A stretch of DNA of 64,000 bases from Rapana venosa. Its lineage: Eukaryota > Mollusca > Gastropoda > Neogastropoda > Muricidae. Position 1 is the first letter of the stretch. Each line of letters opens with the position of its first letter. The notes beneath the pieces are model-generated. The model was not told the DNA's origin, ran no database searches, and was given only the letters and a program-made list of their open reading frames with translations. The position numbers and the translations under genes are program-made. Shown one piece after another: positions 24,143 to 34,672 of this stretch. Location of the stretch: NCBI GenBank assembly GCA_028751875.1, contig CM054162.1:12339101-12403100 (forward strand), written 5' to 3'.

Positions 24143-24260
24143 GTCGTCTTTCATTTTTTCATGTTCATATTCAAACCACTTTAAAATTCGTCTCATACAG
24201 AGACCCGATATTACCAACTTCCTGTTCATGGAAAGATTTGGCCAGAATAAGCTGAAATGG
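24143..24260 (+). CDS. Candidate internal exon, unrecognised product
   Basis: A 118-bp segment lies between a strong acceptor (TTATTTCATTTCAG ending at 24142) and an acceptable donor (AATGG|GTAGGTATG at 24261). One frame is open throughout (entry after one base, 39 codons) and includes RPDITNFLFMERFGQNKLKW, which has natural protein composition. An inner acceptor (CTCATACAG, ending at about 24200) would start the exon at that RPD. No family is recognised, and no flanking exon could be firmly linked. Confidence 0.35.
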
Positions 24261-24269
24261 GTAGGTATG

Positions 24270-25900
24270 TTTGAAATGTAATCTCTCATACTATACAACA
24301 TATCTGCATGTAATTCGAGAACAATCTTGGCAAATGATCGTTACATATGTTGCTTCACTCTTCTTACATGTTTGTATTATGTGTCAGTTTTGTCCGCAAT
24401 TATGACAATCTCTAGTAAACAACATGTGAAAGACTTGTCTGAATCCATGCAGAAACAATTTTGCTGCTGGCAGCCATTACACACACACTCTCTAAAGGTG
24501 TTTAGTGGGCATGTGCAGAGAGGAAAGGTTTCATTGGCCATACTCATAAAAGTAGGGCATGATGATGATACTGCACTTTCGTGTGGTTCACAGTACAGTG
24601 CTACTGTGCTTTGGTGTGCTTTATGAGACTAAGAGTAAGTCATCGTTTACAGCGACCACAAAATGCTTTCAAGTATTTTCCTCAGGAAAAGTCAGTTGGG
24701 TAGTCAAGTGCCATTGGTGTGTGCTCACCACTTTATAAAACAATGTATAAATATATATGTACAGAAAAATATGTATACAAACACTACTGGTTACAGGAAA
24801 CCTTTGTTGATCCTCTAAAGAAACATGAAACATTTTCTCCACTCTTCAGATAAGCGACAGGATTTGATCACATACGACAGTTATCAAACTGGGTTATAAA
24901 AATATTCCTAGTTGGGATTCTGGGTTTGGGGGGTGGGGGTGGGGGTGGGGGTGGGGGGAAGGGGGGCAGCAGACAAAAAGGAGTGCATTAACTGCATAAC
25001 TTTAACCAAGTCTACCATGAAAACCCACTGTCTAAAAATTTCATATCAAGAAGATGCATTGAAGACATGCTTTTTAAGCCATGTCCTTCAGGTTGTCATG
25101 GTCAAGAATTGATACAGGTTACATGCATTATCCCTCGCTTGAAGGTGAAACATGTGGGCATTCCTTGAAATGGTTACATGTCAGTAAACCAATGACAAAT
25201 TGCCCAGATAAAGCAGAGACATTTTAAGCCTCCAAACTAAATTTTGAAACCAATGCCAAAAAAAAATCCATTACTGAACATGTAAAAAAAGGTCAATGTT
25301 ATATTTTACAGAAAATCATAAGGGTATCAGCAATAAATTGCTTCACTCTGTACTCAGTACTTCAAATTGAGTACATCACAAAAACAAGAATAAAAGCAAC
25401 ATTGCCTTTTGGTAATTAAGTCCAAGAAAACTATACCAAATGCTTCAATACAAGTAAGCCACAAGAAAAGTGTCCATTTTTCTTCTACTTGAAAATTGAT
25501 TTAAAGCACACACAAAAAAAACCAACAAACAAATCCTCTCAAAACAAAACAATAGAGCTAAGTGGTTTGTACAACTGTTTGTACAAACCACTTAAAAAAA
25601 GAAAATCACACACATTTGATCACATTTTCTAGTTTTCCACAACTCAGGTTTTAAGAGAGCTCAAAAGCAAAACTGAACAAACCACAACCTTGTACAACAC
25701 CGTTTTCCCAATGATTAAGTCACATTTGCAGCACTGGAATTTCAGAATACACACACTGGAAGTGAAGTTCAGTACTTGCAGGAAAGCAGCACAAATGGAC
25801 ATAACAGATCAGAGTGTAAAGGCTGGACAAATGCAAGAAAGCAGGCAATAGATCATGCAGCTATCAGCACTGATTGAAGTTAATCTTTCACTGTAGTCTT
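24270..25900. other. Mostly unique AT-rich sequence
   Basis: Contains a short GGGGGTG-rich block (24928-24966) and otherwise no repeat family. One acceptor-like site (ATATTTTACAG, about 25312) precedes a 35-codon open stretch ending in TAA, which is too weak to call. Confidence 0.3.
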
Positions 25901-25918
25901 GCCATTACAACCCGATTG

Positions 25919-25957
25919 TTTTTTTTTTTTTTTTTTTTTTTTTTTTTGGGGGGGGGG
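25919..25957. repeat. Poly-T/poly-G junction (about T29 G10)
   Basis: Direct homopolymer junction, longest of its type here, continuing into GGGGGTGGGGGGGAGGGA. Confidence 0.95.
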
Positions 25958-26207
25958 TGGGGGGGAGGGAGCGGGGTGCCCATCTAACCCCTTTCCCCTA
26001 CCTATTTATTTGTTGTTGAAAATTTGTATTTTTTTCTGCAATTCAGGTTCCTTTTTTTTCTTTCTAAAATACATTGTGGGGCATCCACCCTCTTTTCTTT
26101 TTGTTCATTTTTAAAAAAACATTTTTCAGATTAAAAACCCCCAACAAAACGGGCTTTGACAGAGTGCATTTGTGCTGACAATGGAAATGAAAGACTGCAG
26201 GGAGAGA

Positions 26208-26490
26208 TGCAGATGGAGCAGTCTGTCAAAGAGCCGGGAGTGCTATCTACAGATGGAGCAGTCTGTCAAAGAGCTGGCAGTGCTATCTACAGATGGAGCA
26301 GTCTGTCAAAGAGCCGGGAGTGCTATCTACAGATGGAGCAGTCTGTCAATGAGCTGGCAGTGCTATCTACAGATGGAGCAGTCTGTCAAAGAGCCGGGAG
26401 TGCTATCTACAGATGGAGCAGTCTGTCAATGAGCTGAGTGCTATCTACAGATGGAGCAGTCTGTCAAAGAGCCGGGAGTGCTGTCTATGA
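26208..26490. repeat. 40-bp minisatellite with alternating unit types
   Basis: Seven units of 40 bp (one shortened to 37) built on AGATGGAGCAGTCTGTCAA. Two variants alternate (GAGCCGGGAG and GAGCTGGCAG) in the order A-B-A-B-A-B-A, so the higher-order unit is 80 bp. All three plus-strand frames are open because the unit has no stop codons. Confidence 0.9.
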
Positions 26491-27055
26491 CCTGGGTGAT
26501 GGCCATGTCCCTGACTTACGGCAAAGCAAAAGGAGAAGGAAATAAGGTAACAGGACACACCAATTTTATGATAAAAGATGCCTGCAATCTTATACACAGA
26601 ATGAAAGGCAAACAATTTTTCTTATTCCAGATTTTGTTAAATAAAAGGAAAAAAAATGCATTTTCTAATGTTTAAAAAAAAAAAGTACACAATTTCAAAA
26701 AACAGTTTCCGCAATTTTTTCTGTGACATTCCAATACTTCCTCCACATCCATCCTTTAAAAAATAACAGCAAATTTTTTTAAAGTCAAAACCGATTACAG
26801 CTGCAAAGTCAGCCATTCAACATTTCTTTAAACCATACACACAGAGAGAACTCATTCGTATTTCACTTTCGTGCTATTTTGCACTTCACATCTCTCCCCC
26901 TACCAAGAAAAGCTACTCGCACACACACAGGGGTAACTGTTGCACTAGCTGCACAATACAGCCTACAGTGGTGATGAGAAGAAACACCTGTGGTATAACA
27001 TTCCCTAGATTTGCCTGCAGCTTAAGTCCATCTTTCCTACACACATGCCCTGAGA

Positions 27056-27145
27056 ACGGATGATAAAAATTTACAAAATCACATGCCATCGGAGACTAGA
27101 TGTAAAAAGGCACACCAGTGCTTATCTATTGTTGCAACAAAAGAA
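27056..27145 (+). mobile_element. SINE-A 3' fragment, first of a pair
   Basis: GAACGGATGATAAAAATTTAC..GACTAGATGTAAAAAGGCAC..CAGTGCTTATCTATTG, then an A-rich/CA tail. Confidence 0.65.
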
Positions 27146-27167
27146 TTAAAAAAATAAAACACACACA

Positions 27168-27290
27168 TGGAAGAACAGGCCATTTGTCGGTGGGAACGGA
27201 TGACAAAATTAAGAAAACCGCATACACATGGGGACTGGATGTAAAAAAGCACACGAGTGCTTATTCCATTATCCTCAAAAGAAAATGAAA
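27168..27290 (+). mobile_element. SINE-A 3' fragment, second of a pair
   Basis: GAAGAACAGGCCATTTG to GTGCTTATTCCATTATCCTC, same orientation as the copy to its left, making a head-to-tail pair of truncated units. Confidence 0.75.
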
Positions 27291-27794
27291 AAATAACCAA
27301 CACACACATAACACCACACACACTAATTCCCACCGACCTGAACATTCTACACCCTCAATTTATTAACACCCTTTATCTGCACTGCATCTTCACTGTCTCC
27401 CAGCACCTCCCCCCAATGACTAGTCAATAATGCATTCTGGAACCACCATCCCCTACTTCTGGGATTTTTTGTGTGTATTTGACTCCCATCCCTTCCAAAT
27501 TATTCAGTCATGCATTCTAAAACAACTTTTAAAATTTTTTTTTTTTTTAATGCTCCCCACCCCCACCTGAACCTAATCACAAAGTCTGACTGCCTGCCCC
27601 TTATCCCCATACAGTACAAATACGAATATGAATACTGTCTCAAAAATATTTCATCTCCAGAACAAGAAATCATCCCCATCCTCAAGTCATCACACCTCTG
27701 TCCCCATTCCTATCTATACACCAGAGCATTCTAACACCCCTACAATTCCAATACCCCTCCTCCTACCAACCCTAGCACTAGCAGCGTTTGATAT

Positions 27795-27905
27795 CTTACC
27801 ACATTCCTGAAGTCGGAATGCTGCTACCTTAACGGTGGGCAAAAGCGGTCGTGTCTGCAAAATCTGACCATTGGTGACCATCGGAGCTCTAGCTGAGTAA
27901 TGAAA
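27795..27905 (+). mobile_element. SINE-D fragment
   Basis: CCTGAAGTCGGAATGCTGCT, CTTAACGGTGGGCAAAAGCG, and CGGAGCTCTAGCTGAGTAATG, the family order. Confidence 0.65.
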
Positions 27906-28084
27906 TTACAATTGGCAGTTGAGTATGATAATTTTTAAAAATCATTTTGGTGCATTCAATATTGAAGATCACTGCTTGCATATGATTTTTTTGTTTTCGA
28001 GAGCGAGTTGTAAGAAGTCCTGTGCTTAACCATTTACTCTCTAACAACCTGATTCAACACAAAAGAAAAAATGTTCAGCCACAG

Positions 28085-28276
28085 TGTCAGCATATACCTG
28101 TTGTCCACCTGCCTGTTGTGTCCACATGTGGGGCTAGGGTTAGGGTAAAGGTTAGAGTTAGGGTTAGTGTTAACAGTTAATACCAGGGAAGGGATGTCTG
28201 TCAGCTGGTCGGTCTGAATGTTAGAATGCATGTGGACACAATAGCACACAGACAACTGGTATGTAGCTGTAGACAC
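28085..28276. mobile_element. Element with ~45-bp terminal inverted repeats around a TTAGGG-like core
   Basis: The left end (28085-28129, ending TTGTGTCCACATG) is an imperfect inverted copy of the right end (28229-28276, starting CATGTGGACACAA). Between them, 28134-28180 holds seven or so degenerate telomere-like units (CTAGGGTTAGGGTAAAGG, TTAGAGTTAGGGTTAG). No coding capacity, so it would be a nonautonomous foldback or MITE-like element. A clear target-site duplication was not found. Confidence 0.55.
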
Positions 28277-28748
28277 AATTGTATTTAATTCAACTTAATG
28301 TCTATAGGCCCACTGACCATGAAGGCCATACATAGCTCACAATAGTGTGGAGCTTCAAGTCTGAATCATGAATCCTAACAACAGCTAAGTCTATGCACTG
28401 GACTTCGGTGTCCACAAATTTTCAGTTTTGTATAAAAGCGATTTCATGTCTAAGACATTTTTGATCAAGTTACTTTCATCTTAAAAAAAAAAGCCCTGAA
28501 ATAAACCATGTAAGAAAAAGTTGCTTCCATCTGAAAAGAAAAAAAACACCCTCAAAATATACCATATTATAAGAAAAGTTACCTTAAAAAAAAAGCCCGA
28601 AATTAACCATCCAAGAAAAAACCTATCAGCCAGCCCTCTTTCTATCCGTACGGCTCAAAATGTGCATCTGTACCCCTCCAAGACCTCCCCCCCCCTTTTC
28701 CCTTCCTTGCCTCTCTTTCCAATCCTATGTCTCCTCCCCAGTACTACC

Positions 28749-28750
<2 letters not shown>

Positions 28751-28822
<72 letters not shown>
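28751..28822. repeat. (CA)n microsatellite followed by AAACC units
   Basis: Near-perfect CA with one ACAACA break, then CCAAACCAAACCAAACC. Confidence 0.95.
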
Positions 28823-28823
<1 letters not shown>

Positions 28824-28884
28824 CAAACCAAACCAAACCAAACCGAACACCAATACTTTGTGGAACATGAAAATCGATTACAAA

Positions 28885-29045
28885 AGTTTAGATGTCATTC
28901 CTAAAGTCAGAAAGCAACCACCTTCATGGAGGGCAAACACGGCCACCTACACCACAACAACAATCACACTGTGGAGGAACGGCCACCTACACCACAACAA
29001 CAATCACACTGTGGAGGAACGAACCTCAGACCTCTAGCCGAGGAA
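28885..29045 (+). mobile_element. SINE-D fragment with an internal perfect 40-bp duplication
   Basis: Family blocks (CCTAAAGTCAGAAAGC; CTTCATGGAGGGCAAACACG; ACCTCTAGCCGAGGAACG) flank two identical tandem 40-bp segments at 28941-28980 and 28981-29020. A G-run follows (29067-29081). Confidence 0.7.
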
Positions 29046-29492
29046 CGGGGCTGGGTGTGGGTGTGGGGGGGGGGGGGGGGGGAGGGGAGATTTTCAATGA
29101 ACTCAAACTTTCATTGATGTACTTGATGCCACAAACCAATCAGAAATGTTATACCACTGGCAAATAATCACACAGCTTTGTTCACAATACTGTGAAACAT
29201 GTTACCAATTCTGCTAACATAAAAAAAACCCGTTGAGATTCAAACTGATCTCTCAGATCTTGGAATGATAAAAGTTGTCACAGTGGTGGCCAGCGCATAG
29301 CTTTGCCACAACCAATGAACAGTCTTGATTAAGTCATCTCATGACCAGGATATTTTTAAATTGCAATATATGTAAACATCAAGGGGCAGATTTATCATAC
29401 AAATATCTTCTTTCACTTGATCCAATTCACCATGGAAAAAAAAATTGCTGCCAGTCGCATAAGGCATATTACAACGAGAATATTTTTGGGAA

Positions 29493-29612
29493 CCATTATT
29501 AAATCAGATTGGAATCATTAAATCAGATTGGAACCATCATTAAATCAGATAAAAACCATATTGGAACCATCATTAAATCAGATTGGAACCATCATTAAAT
29601 CAGATTCAATCA
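29493..29612. repeat. 22-bp minisatellite
   Basis: Five to six units of ATTAAATCAGATTGGAACCA plus two bases, with one shortened unit and one carrying an extra AAAAACCAT segment. Confidence 0.8.
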
Positions 29613-29995
29613 TTCTAATCATTGAATCAGCATCACAAATAATCGACACTGTGTCCTTTTAAAAATAAAAAAAAAAAAGCCTTCATGATGAAAGCACACA
29701 GATTCTTTCCCATCCTTAATTCAATGAAAATTATGCCAGGATCTGAATATCTTCTCAAGCCAACACTGGATCATTTAAAAAAAGAAAAAAAGAAAAGAAA
29801 CACCACTGTGAGCTCAAACGTTGCAAATTTTGTCAAAAACCTCAAATTTACGTTAGGAACAATATTTTCTCAAGCAATCATTTGATCAGATTCATTTAAG
29901 AAAATAAAAATCTTATACAAAATATTCACAAGCTGCTCTCTGTTCCATGAACACAAAGGGACATAAATAGAAATTTATCTTAATCCGATTAAAAA

Positions 29996-30263
29996 AAACT
30001 TTTCCGCTGCCAAGTTTCTGACTGAAGAACTCTTCAGAGCCAAATATTTGTCGGCACTGTTGCCGAATTCTTGGTAGTCTCTAAGTCAAAATAACATGGT
30101 TTTTCCACTCAAAACTGGGCGGAGAGGTTAAGGACGATATGTCTGCTATCACACACACCCAAGTCAACTGTAGGCGTGAAACCTTGTTACTGCATGAAAA
30201 ACTGTCCTTTTTAACATGACCTGCGCTGTTGATAAAAGTTGCCTATGGAGGATTAAGAGTTAA
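29996..30263 (+). mobile_element. piggyBac-like MITE, copy 1
   Basis: Starts CTTTTCCGCTGCCAAG and ends near AAGAGTTAA. The internal sequence (TCTGACTGAAGAACTCTTCA, TGTTGCCGAATTCTTGG, GTGAAACCTTGTTACTGCAT, AACATGACCTGCGCTGTTGA) matches copy 2 at 33.2 kb over its full length. TTAA at 30260-30263 fits piggyBac target specificity. Confidence 0.6.
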
Positions 30264-30817
30264 ACATTGATTGTGATTCATTCTCAATTCTGCCACCTTC
30301 CTCAGTGGTACTTTGGATGTGTTTAATTTTTTTTCCATAGCACATTTCCAGGTAGGTAATGATCTGCTTCTCTTTTAATCACCTCTCTCCTCCCTCATAA
30401 CTGAAGTCTTGAAACATAAGTTACAATTTCTCCTAAGAAACGTTCACTGAAATCCACCATCATTTCAAAATTCAAAATGAATCGACCATGTAACAGGTTA
30501 ATTCCATCAAACTGTCATATTACACCAATCCTTTTTCCTCAGGGTAACTAACAGCGGGCTGTACCTAGGGTGTCAGCTATACTGCTTCTGCCATGAAATA
30601 ATTATACATGGGGGGAAACACCCAACAAATAACCATGATGTCAATCTTCCAGTTATTTCCGCATTACCACTGCTCTGAACAGGCATTCTACATTTTCATT
30701 TCATTATTGTATTTTACTACTTTACCTCATTTGCATGCACATTGTAAACCCCCATCTTTTCTTTCCGTTTTAAACTTTGTTAAATCTTTTTTTTCTTCTT
30801 CTTTTTTTTCTTTCCTT

Positions 30818-30823
30818 TTTATT
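30818..30823 (-). terminator. Possible polyadenylation signal AATAAA
   Basis: Minus-strand AATAAA about 145 bp past the stop codon of the candidate terminal exon at 30969-31647. It lies in a T-rich stretch (plus strand), so chance occurrence is possible. Confidence 0.3.
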
Positions 30824-30968
30824 TTGGTCAACTTTTCTTTTTTTTTTTTTTTGGCTTTGATTTTTTGTAATCTTTTTTTTTCTTAGAACATTTTTTTCAT
30901 GATTTTTTTTCTCTTTTTGTTTTTGGTCATTTCATAGGCAACAACAGCTAACTATAACATACAATAAT

Positions 30969-31647
30969 TCACTGGGAGAGGTGGAAGCCTTTGCAGAAGC
31001 TGTCTTGGTGACGGGCAATATCTTCCTCTGTGACTTGACTGGAGTGTCCTCTTCCCTGTTGTCCTTGATAGATGTCCTTCCTCCTGGATAGATGTCCTTC
31101 CTCCTGGATAGATGTCCTTGATAGACGTCCTTCCTCCTGGATACATGTCCTTCCTCCTGGATAGATGTCCTTGACAGATGTCCTTCCTCCTGGATAGATG
31201 TCCTTCCTCCTGGATAGATGTCCTTGATAGATGTCCTTCCTCCTGGAGAGATGTCCTTGATAGATGTCCTTCCTCCTGGATAGATGTCCTTGACAGATGT
31301 CCTTCCTTCTGGATAGATGTCCTTCCTCCTGGATACATGTCCTTGATAGATGTCCTTCCTCCTGGATAGATGTCCTTCCTCCTGGATAGATGTCCTTGAC
31401 AGATGTCCTTCCTCCTGGATAGATGTCCTTCCTCCTGGATAGATGTCCTTGACAGATGTCCTTCCTCCTGGGTAGATGTCCTTCCTCCTGGATAGATGTC
31501 CTTCCTCCTGGATAGATGTCCTTGATAGATGTCCTTCCTCCTGGATGGATGTCCTTGATAGATGTCCTTCCTCCTGGATACATGTCCTTGATAGATGTCC
31601 CTCCTGGATACATGTCCTTGACAGATGTCCTCAAAATGTCAGAACAT
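30969..31647 (-). CDS. Candidate terminal coding exon containing a minisatellite
   Basis: A very strong minus-strand acceptor (CTTTATTTTTTCTTTTCAG, ending at 31648) opens onto a frame that runs 226 codons to a TGA at 30971-30969. It begins CSDILRTSVKDMYPGG and passes through the 13/20-bp minisatellite as GGRTSI, EEGHLS and RRKDI motifs. The repeat unit lacks stops in every frame, so openness there is not by itself evidence. The evidence is the acceptor and the splice phase: the exon needs two bases from its predecessor, which the candidate exon at 33529-33607 supplies. The last about 30 residues are non-repetitive. No family is recognised. Confidence 0.4.
31055..31630. repeat. Two-module minisatellite (20-bp and 13-bp units)
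   Basis: Units ATAGATGTCCTTCCTCCTGG (20 bp) and ATAGATGTCCTTG (13 bp) alternate irregularly, with GACAGATG and GATACATG variants. One of each sums to 33 bp, a multiple of three. Confidence 0.9.
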
Positions 31648-31689
31648 CTGAAAAGAAAAAATAAAGTGGTTATCAGACTCACTTAAAAA

Positions 31690-32135
31690 AAAAAAAGGCA
31701 GAAGAATGGACTGGGAAGGCAGAAAATGAGGATGAAGAAAAAGGACAGTGAAAAGGGGGAATATTTTTAAAAGAGAGAAAAGGGAAAACAATTCTTATCC
31801 CAGCAAGACTAACGTTGACAGACAAATCCATCCGCGTGCACTGTCATTGCCTCCCTTAGATATTATCTGCTAGGATATTCCTCGTTCGTTTCTAAGCTTG
31901 CACCAGCATAGACAGAGTGCAGAGGAAAGCATAACTTTTGCCTTGTTGAGACTGATCAATGTCTGGAAAGTTCTTCCTTGTTATTCGAGAATAAACTTCT
32001 GACAGGCACAGTTATATTTTATGCTTTTCTTTGATGATATCTTGGTGACTGGCATTGGAAACCAGCTTATGCGTTGACGTCATTCTTTAACTTTTAAAAA
32101 CAAAAAAAATTAAGAAATGGAATGATTTTCTTTAA
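31690..32135. other. Unassigned sequence
   Basis: A purine-rich stretch (31690-31790), then unique sequence without a supported exon. If the minus-strand gene model is right, this is intron. Confidence 0.3.
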
Positions 32136-32139
32136 AACT

Positions 32140-33010
32140 GGAATTGTGGCTAAAATATTTTTTTAAAAATCAGGAAAAAAGAATGGTTGGCAGCTATGTA
32201 AATGTTTCCATGTTTTGCATTACCAATTCCCTTCTTGTACAGAAGTCTTTAAGAACAGGGCAGTTAAAAAGCAGACGATGGTCTGTAATAGAGTGCCAAC
32301 ATGAGCACGTCATTTTGTTTAGTATTTAGTGTTCTAGACCTTTAATCGCGATTTTTAAACAAGTATATATTTCTTGGGGAAGACGGATTTTTCAAAATGT
32401 ACTTTCTGGAATTTAGAATACACAAAACTAGACAAATTCAATTTTATTTCATCGGGTGATAGTCTTATACGAGTTGTATTCAAGTCAATATTTTCTGAAG
32501 CTCACTTAGCAAAAGAATCCACCATCTCATTCCACAATGAGATAGGACCCAGCAAAAATTTAATTCTGCACCTTATCACTCGATACAGTGCATCAAACAT
32601 CTAACTTCAAAGACATCCGCAGTCTACTTTTCCAATTACTTTACAGCCAACAGGACTGATTTTGAATCGGCACAAAATATGAAAGAAAGATGTAAGTCCC
32701 TTCTATGCCAATAAAACTGCATAAAGTTCTGCCATGAATATGAGAAAATATTTGCCAAAATGATTCATCAGTACAAAGTTTTAAATGATCAGAAAACTTT
32801 CTTGAGGTGTCTTCCTACTTTAAAACAGTTGGCATATTTTGGTCTCATTTTCATGGAAGCATAGTGAAGATGTCAAAGTTAGCGAATTTATGTTCCTGAG
32901 TAGAAATATGGGGAGTTATTAGGTTGTTAAATTTCTCATTTTGCCATGGATGCAGTGCTATTCTAGAGCTATAGATGGGGCTATAACACCGTTTCTGCTT
33001 TGAATACATT
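32140..33010 (-). pseudogene. Decayed LINE RNase H and C-terminal zinc-motif remnant
   Basis: Read on the minus strand in mixed frames. Recognisable in order are ALHPWQNEKFNN, then KFANFDIF, HLKLCTDES (from the LKIYTDGS motif of RNase H), FMAELYAVLLA (FTAEL.AI..AL), CADSKSVLLAVK (DSRSVLLAL), LNFCWVLSHCG (FCWIPSHCGI), NEMVDSFAK, and a terminal CSCWHSITDHRLLFNC (C.C....T..HLLF.C). Several stops and frameshifts interrupt it. It parallels the much better preserved element at 48.28-49.29 kb. It lies in the putative intron of the minus-strand gene model, on the same strand. Confidence 0.65.
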
Positions 33011-33175
33011 GTAAGAGAAGCTGCTGTTATATACAGTAACTGAATTTAGGATACATAAAATTTACATAACTTTTGGCAGCAACATCAAAGAACTAATTCA
33101 TTGACTCGCCTCTATGGTCTGAATGTCAACTCCAATTACAAAATAAAAATTCCTTTAAAAAAAAGTATGAACATC

Positions 33176-33426
33176 TCAACTCTTTCACCACCAAGATTCT
33201 GACTGAAGAACTCTTCAGTGCAAAGTATTTTTCAGCGCTGTTGCCGATTTCTTGGCATTCAGTCTGTGTCAGAATAACGCGGTTGGTTTTTCCACTTAAA
33301 ACTAAGTCAGGGGTGAAGGATGATATATCAACCAAGGTGTGAAACCTTGTTGCTGCATGAAATACCGTCCTTTCTAACATGACCTGTGCTGTTGACTAAA
33401 GTCGCCTATGGCAGCGAAAGAGTTAA
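33176..33426 (+). mobile_element. piggyBac-like MITE, copy 2
   Basis: 251 bp from TCAA-CTCTTTCACCACCA to GGCAGCGAAAGAG-TTAA. The two ends are inverted repeats of each other (CTCTTTCRCYRCC), bounded by TTAA (right) and TCAA (left, one mutation), as expected for piggyBac-type insertion. Internal blocks match copy 1 at 30.0 kb. Confidence 0.65.
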
Positions 33427-33528
33427 ACTGTTGGATGCAACTGGAGTCTTCCATTATATTAGAATAATACAAACAAAACTGACAAGACACACAGACAAAT
33501 GCTGAGACAGAACAGTCACAACTGTTAC

Positions 33529-33607
33529 CTGATCATGTGCTGGTAACTGACAAGTGGTGCTGAATGGCGTGTCTGTTCTTCAGCACTTGATTCCAGTCCA
33601 GTTGATC
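33529..33607 (-). CDS. Candidate 79-bp internal exon
   Basis: Bounded by a good minus-strand acceptor (TTCTTCACTGCTTTCAG, ending at 33608) and a moderate donor (GATCAG|GTAACAG at 33528). Only one frame is open: two entry bases, 25 codons (STGLESSAEEQTRHSAPLVS then YQHMI), two exit bases. Both phases fit its proposed neighbours: the exon ending at 34673 leaves one base (G+GA gives Gly) and the exon starting at 31647 supplies one (AG+A gives Arg). Two independent phase matches have about a one in nine chance by accident. Product unrecognised. Confidence 0.4.
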
Positions 33608-33957
33608 CTGAAAGCAGTGAAGAAGTCAGTGACAGGGAAAATGTTGACAGCTCTGTCAGCTCAGACGGTTACAATGATTTGATCTTACCATTTTGAAACA
33701 GAAATAAATTCACAATTGTTCTTTAAAGACATTGTCACATTCATCGCTTGCTTTGTTACCTCTGCTTTGACCTCATTACTTCAAAACGGAATAATTTCAC
33801 AATTATTCTTTTAAAAATGTTAACACATGTGTCTTTTCTTTATTAGCGGAAATATTACATTAACTGAGATATCCTGTCCCCAAATGTACACCAAGCCAAT
33901 AATATAAAACACAGAAAAATTCTGCTTCTTAACCCTTACATTTTACACTTCTTCACT

Positions 33958-34056
33958 TCAGTCGTGCTGGGAACATCTGGAGTGACTCAAAAGTCCCACC
34001 CATGCATGGCAGCCTCTGCTGCAGTTGTAGCAGACAACACTGGACGGCGAGTTCAT
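33958..34056 (-). pseudogene. LINE C-terminal zinc-finger-like fragment
   Basis: The minus-strand frame contains VVCYNCSRGCHAWVGLLSHS and RCSQHD before a stop at 33960-33958. The C-x2-C..H-x4-C pattern with (S/A)xxGLxSHxRxC is a recurrent C-terminus of LINE polyproteins in marine invertebrates. Upstream sequence to about 34130 may belong to it. No RT domain nearby. Confidence 0.5.
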
Positions 34057-34237
34057 GGCCTGGTTTAGCAGTCCTGGTTTTGATTTTGAATTTCACTGCA
34101 ACTGTTCTGGCTGACAGGGTACCTGGCTGAATAGAAAAAAAAAGAGCAAACTTTAAAATAGGAGAACAAATCTAACACTAGCAATAAGTTATATTTATAT
34201 ATATATAAAAAAAAAAAGGAAGATAAAAATCAACCAT

Positions 34238-34310
34238 CTCCAATGGTGCAGTAGCGAACACATTTAACACCTAGTAATTCAAGAGTTCGAATCCCATAAT
34301 TGGCACATTT
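34238..34310 (+). mobile_element. tRNA-like SINE head or tRNA relic
   Basis: GGTGCAGTAGCGAACAC (box A-like, 34255-34271) and GAGTTCGAATCCC (box B, 34292-34304), correctly ordered. The acceptor stem does not pair convincingly, so a functional tRNA is unlikely. Confidence 0.45.
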
Positions 34311-34672
34311 ATTGTGTTGGATTTTAAAAAATTCCAGCTAAATCAAATTCCATTCCGATCAGTTTATGGAGCTAAATATTCAATCACAACGAACCAGTTA
34401 TTCTAATGAAATACACTTCAACAGTTTTTAAAAAAAAAATGCAAATAAGACAGACATTTGTCAACATGCGATACCCTCCATTCCAGATATAGAAGTTGCC
34501 GTGTCTGCAGCAACCAAACACAAGCTCTCTGTCAGTAATAAACTATATAAGTAACTTGTTTCAAGAGAATGTGAACTCTTTCTCCTCAACTTAAAAAACC
34601 AAACAGAGCTGATACCTGAATCCTGTATGATCATAAAGTCACTCAGCTGTAGCTGTACAGCTGTATACTCAC

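Noticed and set aside
26208..26490. CRISPR-like array
   Set aside because: The units are contiguous 40-bp tandem repeats without unique spacers, in eukaryotic sequence.
28134..28180. True telomere or chromosome end
   Set aside because: Only about seven degenerate units, flanked on both sides by unrelated sequence and inverted repeats.
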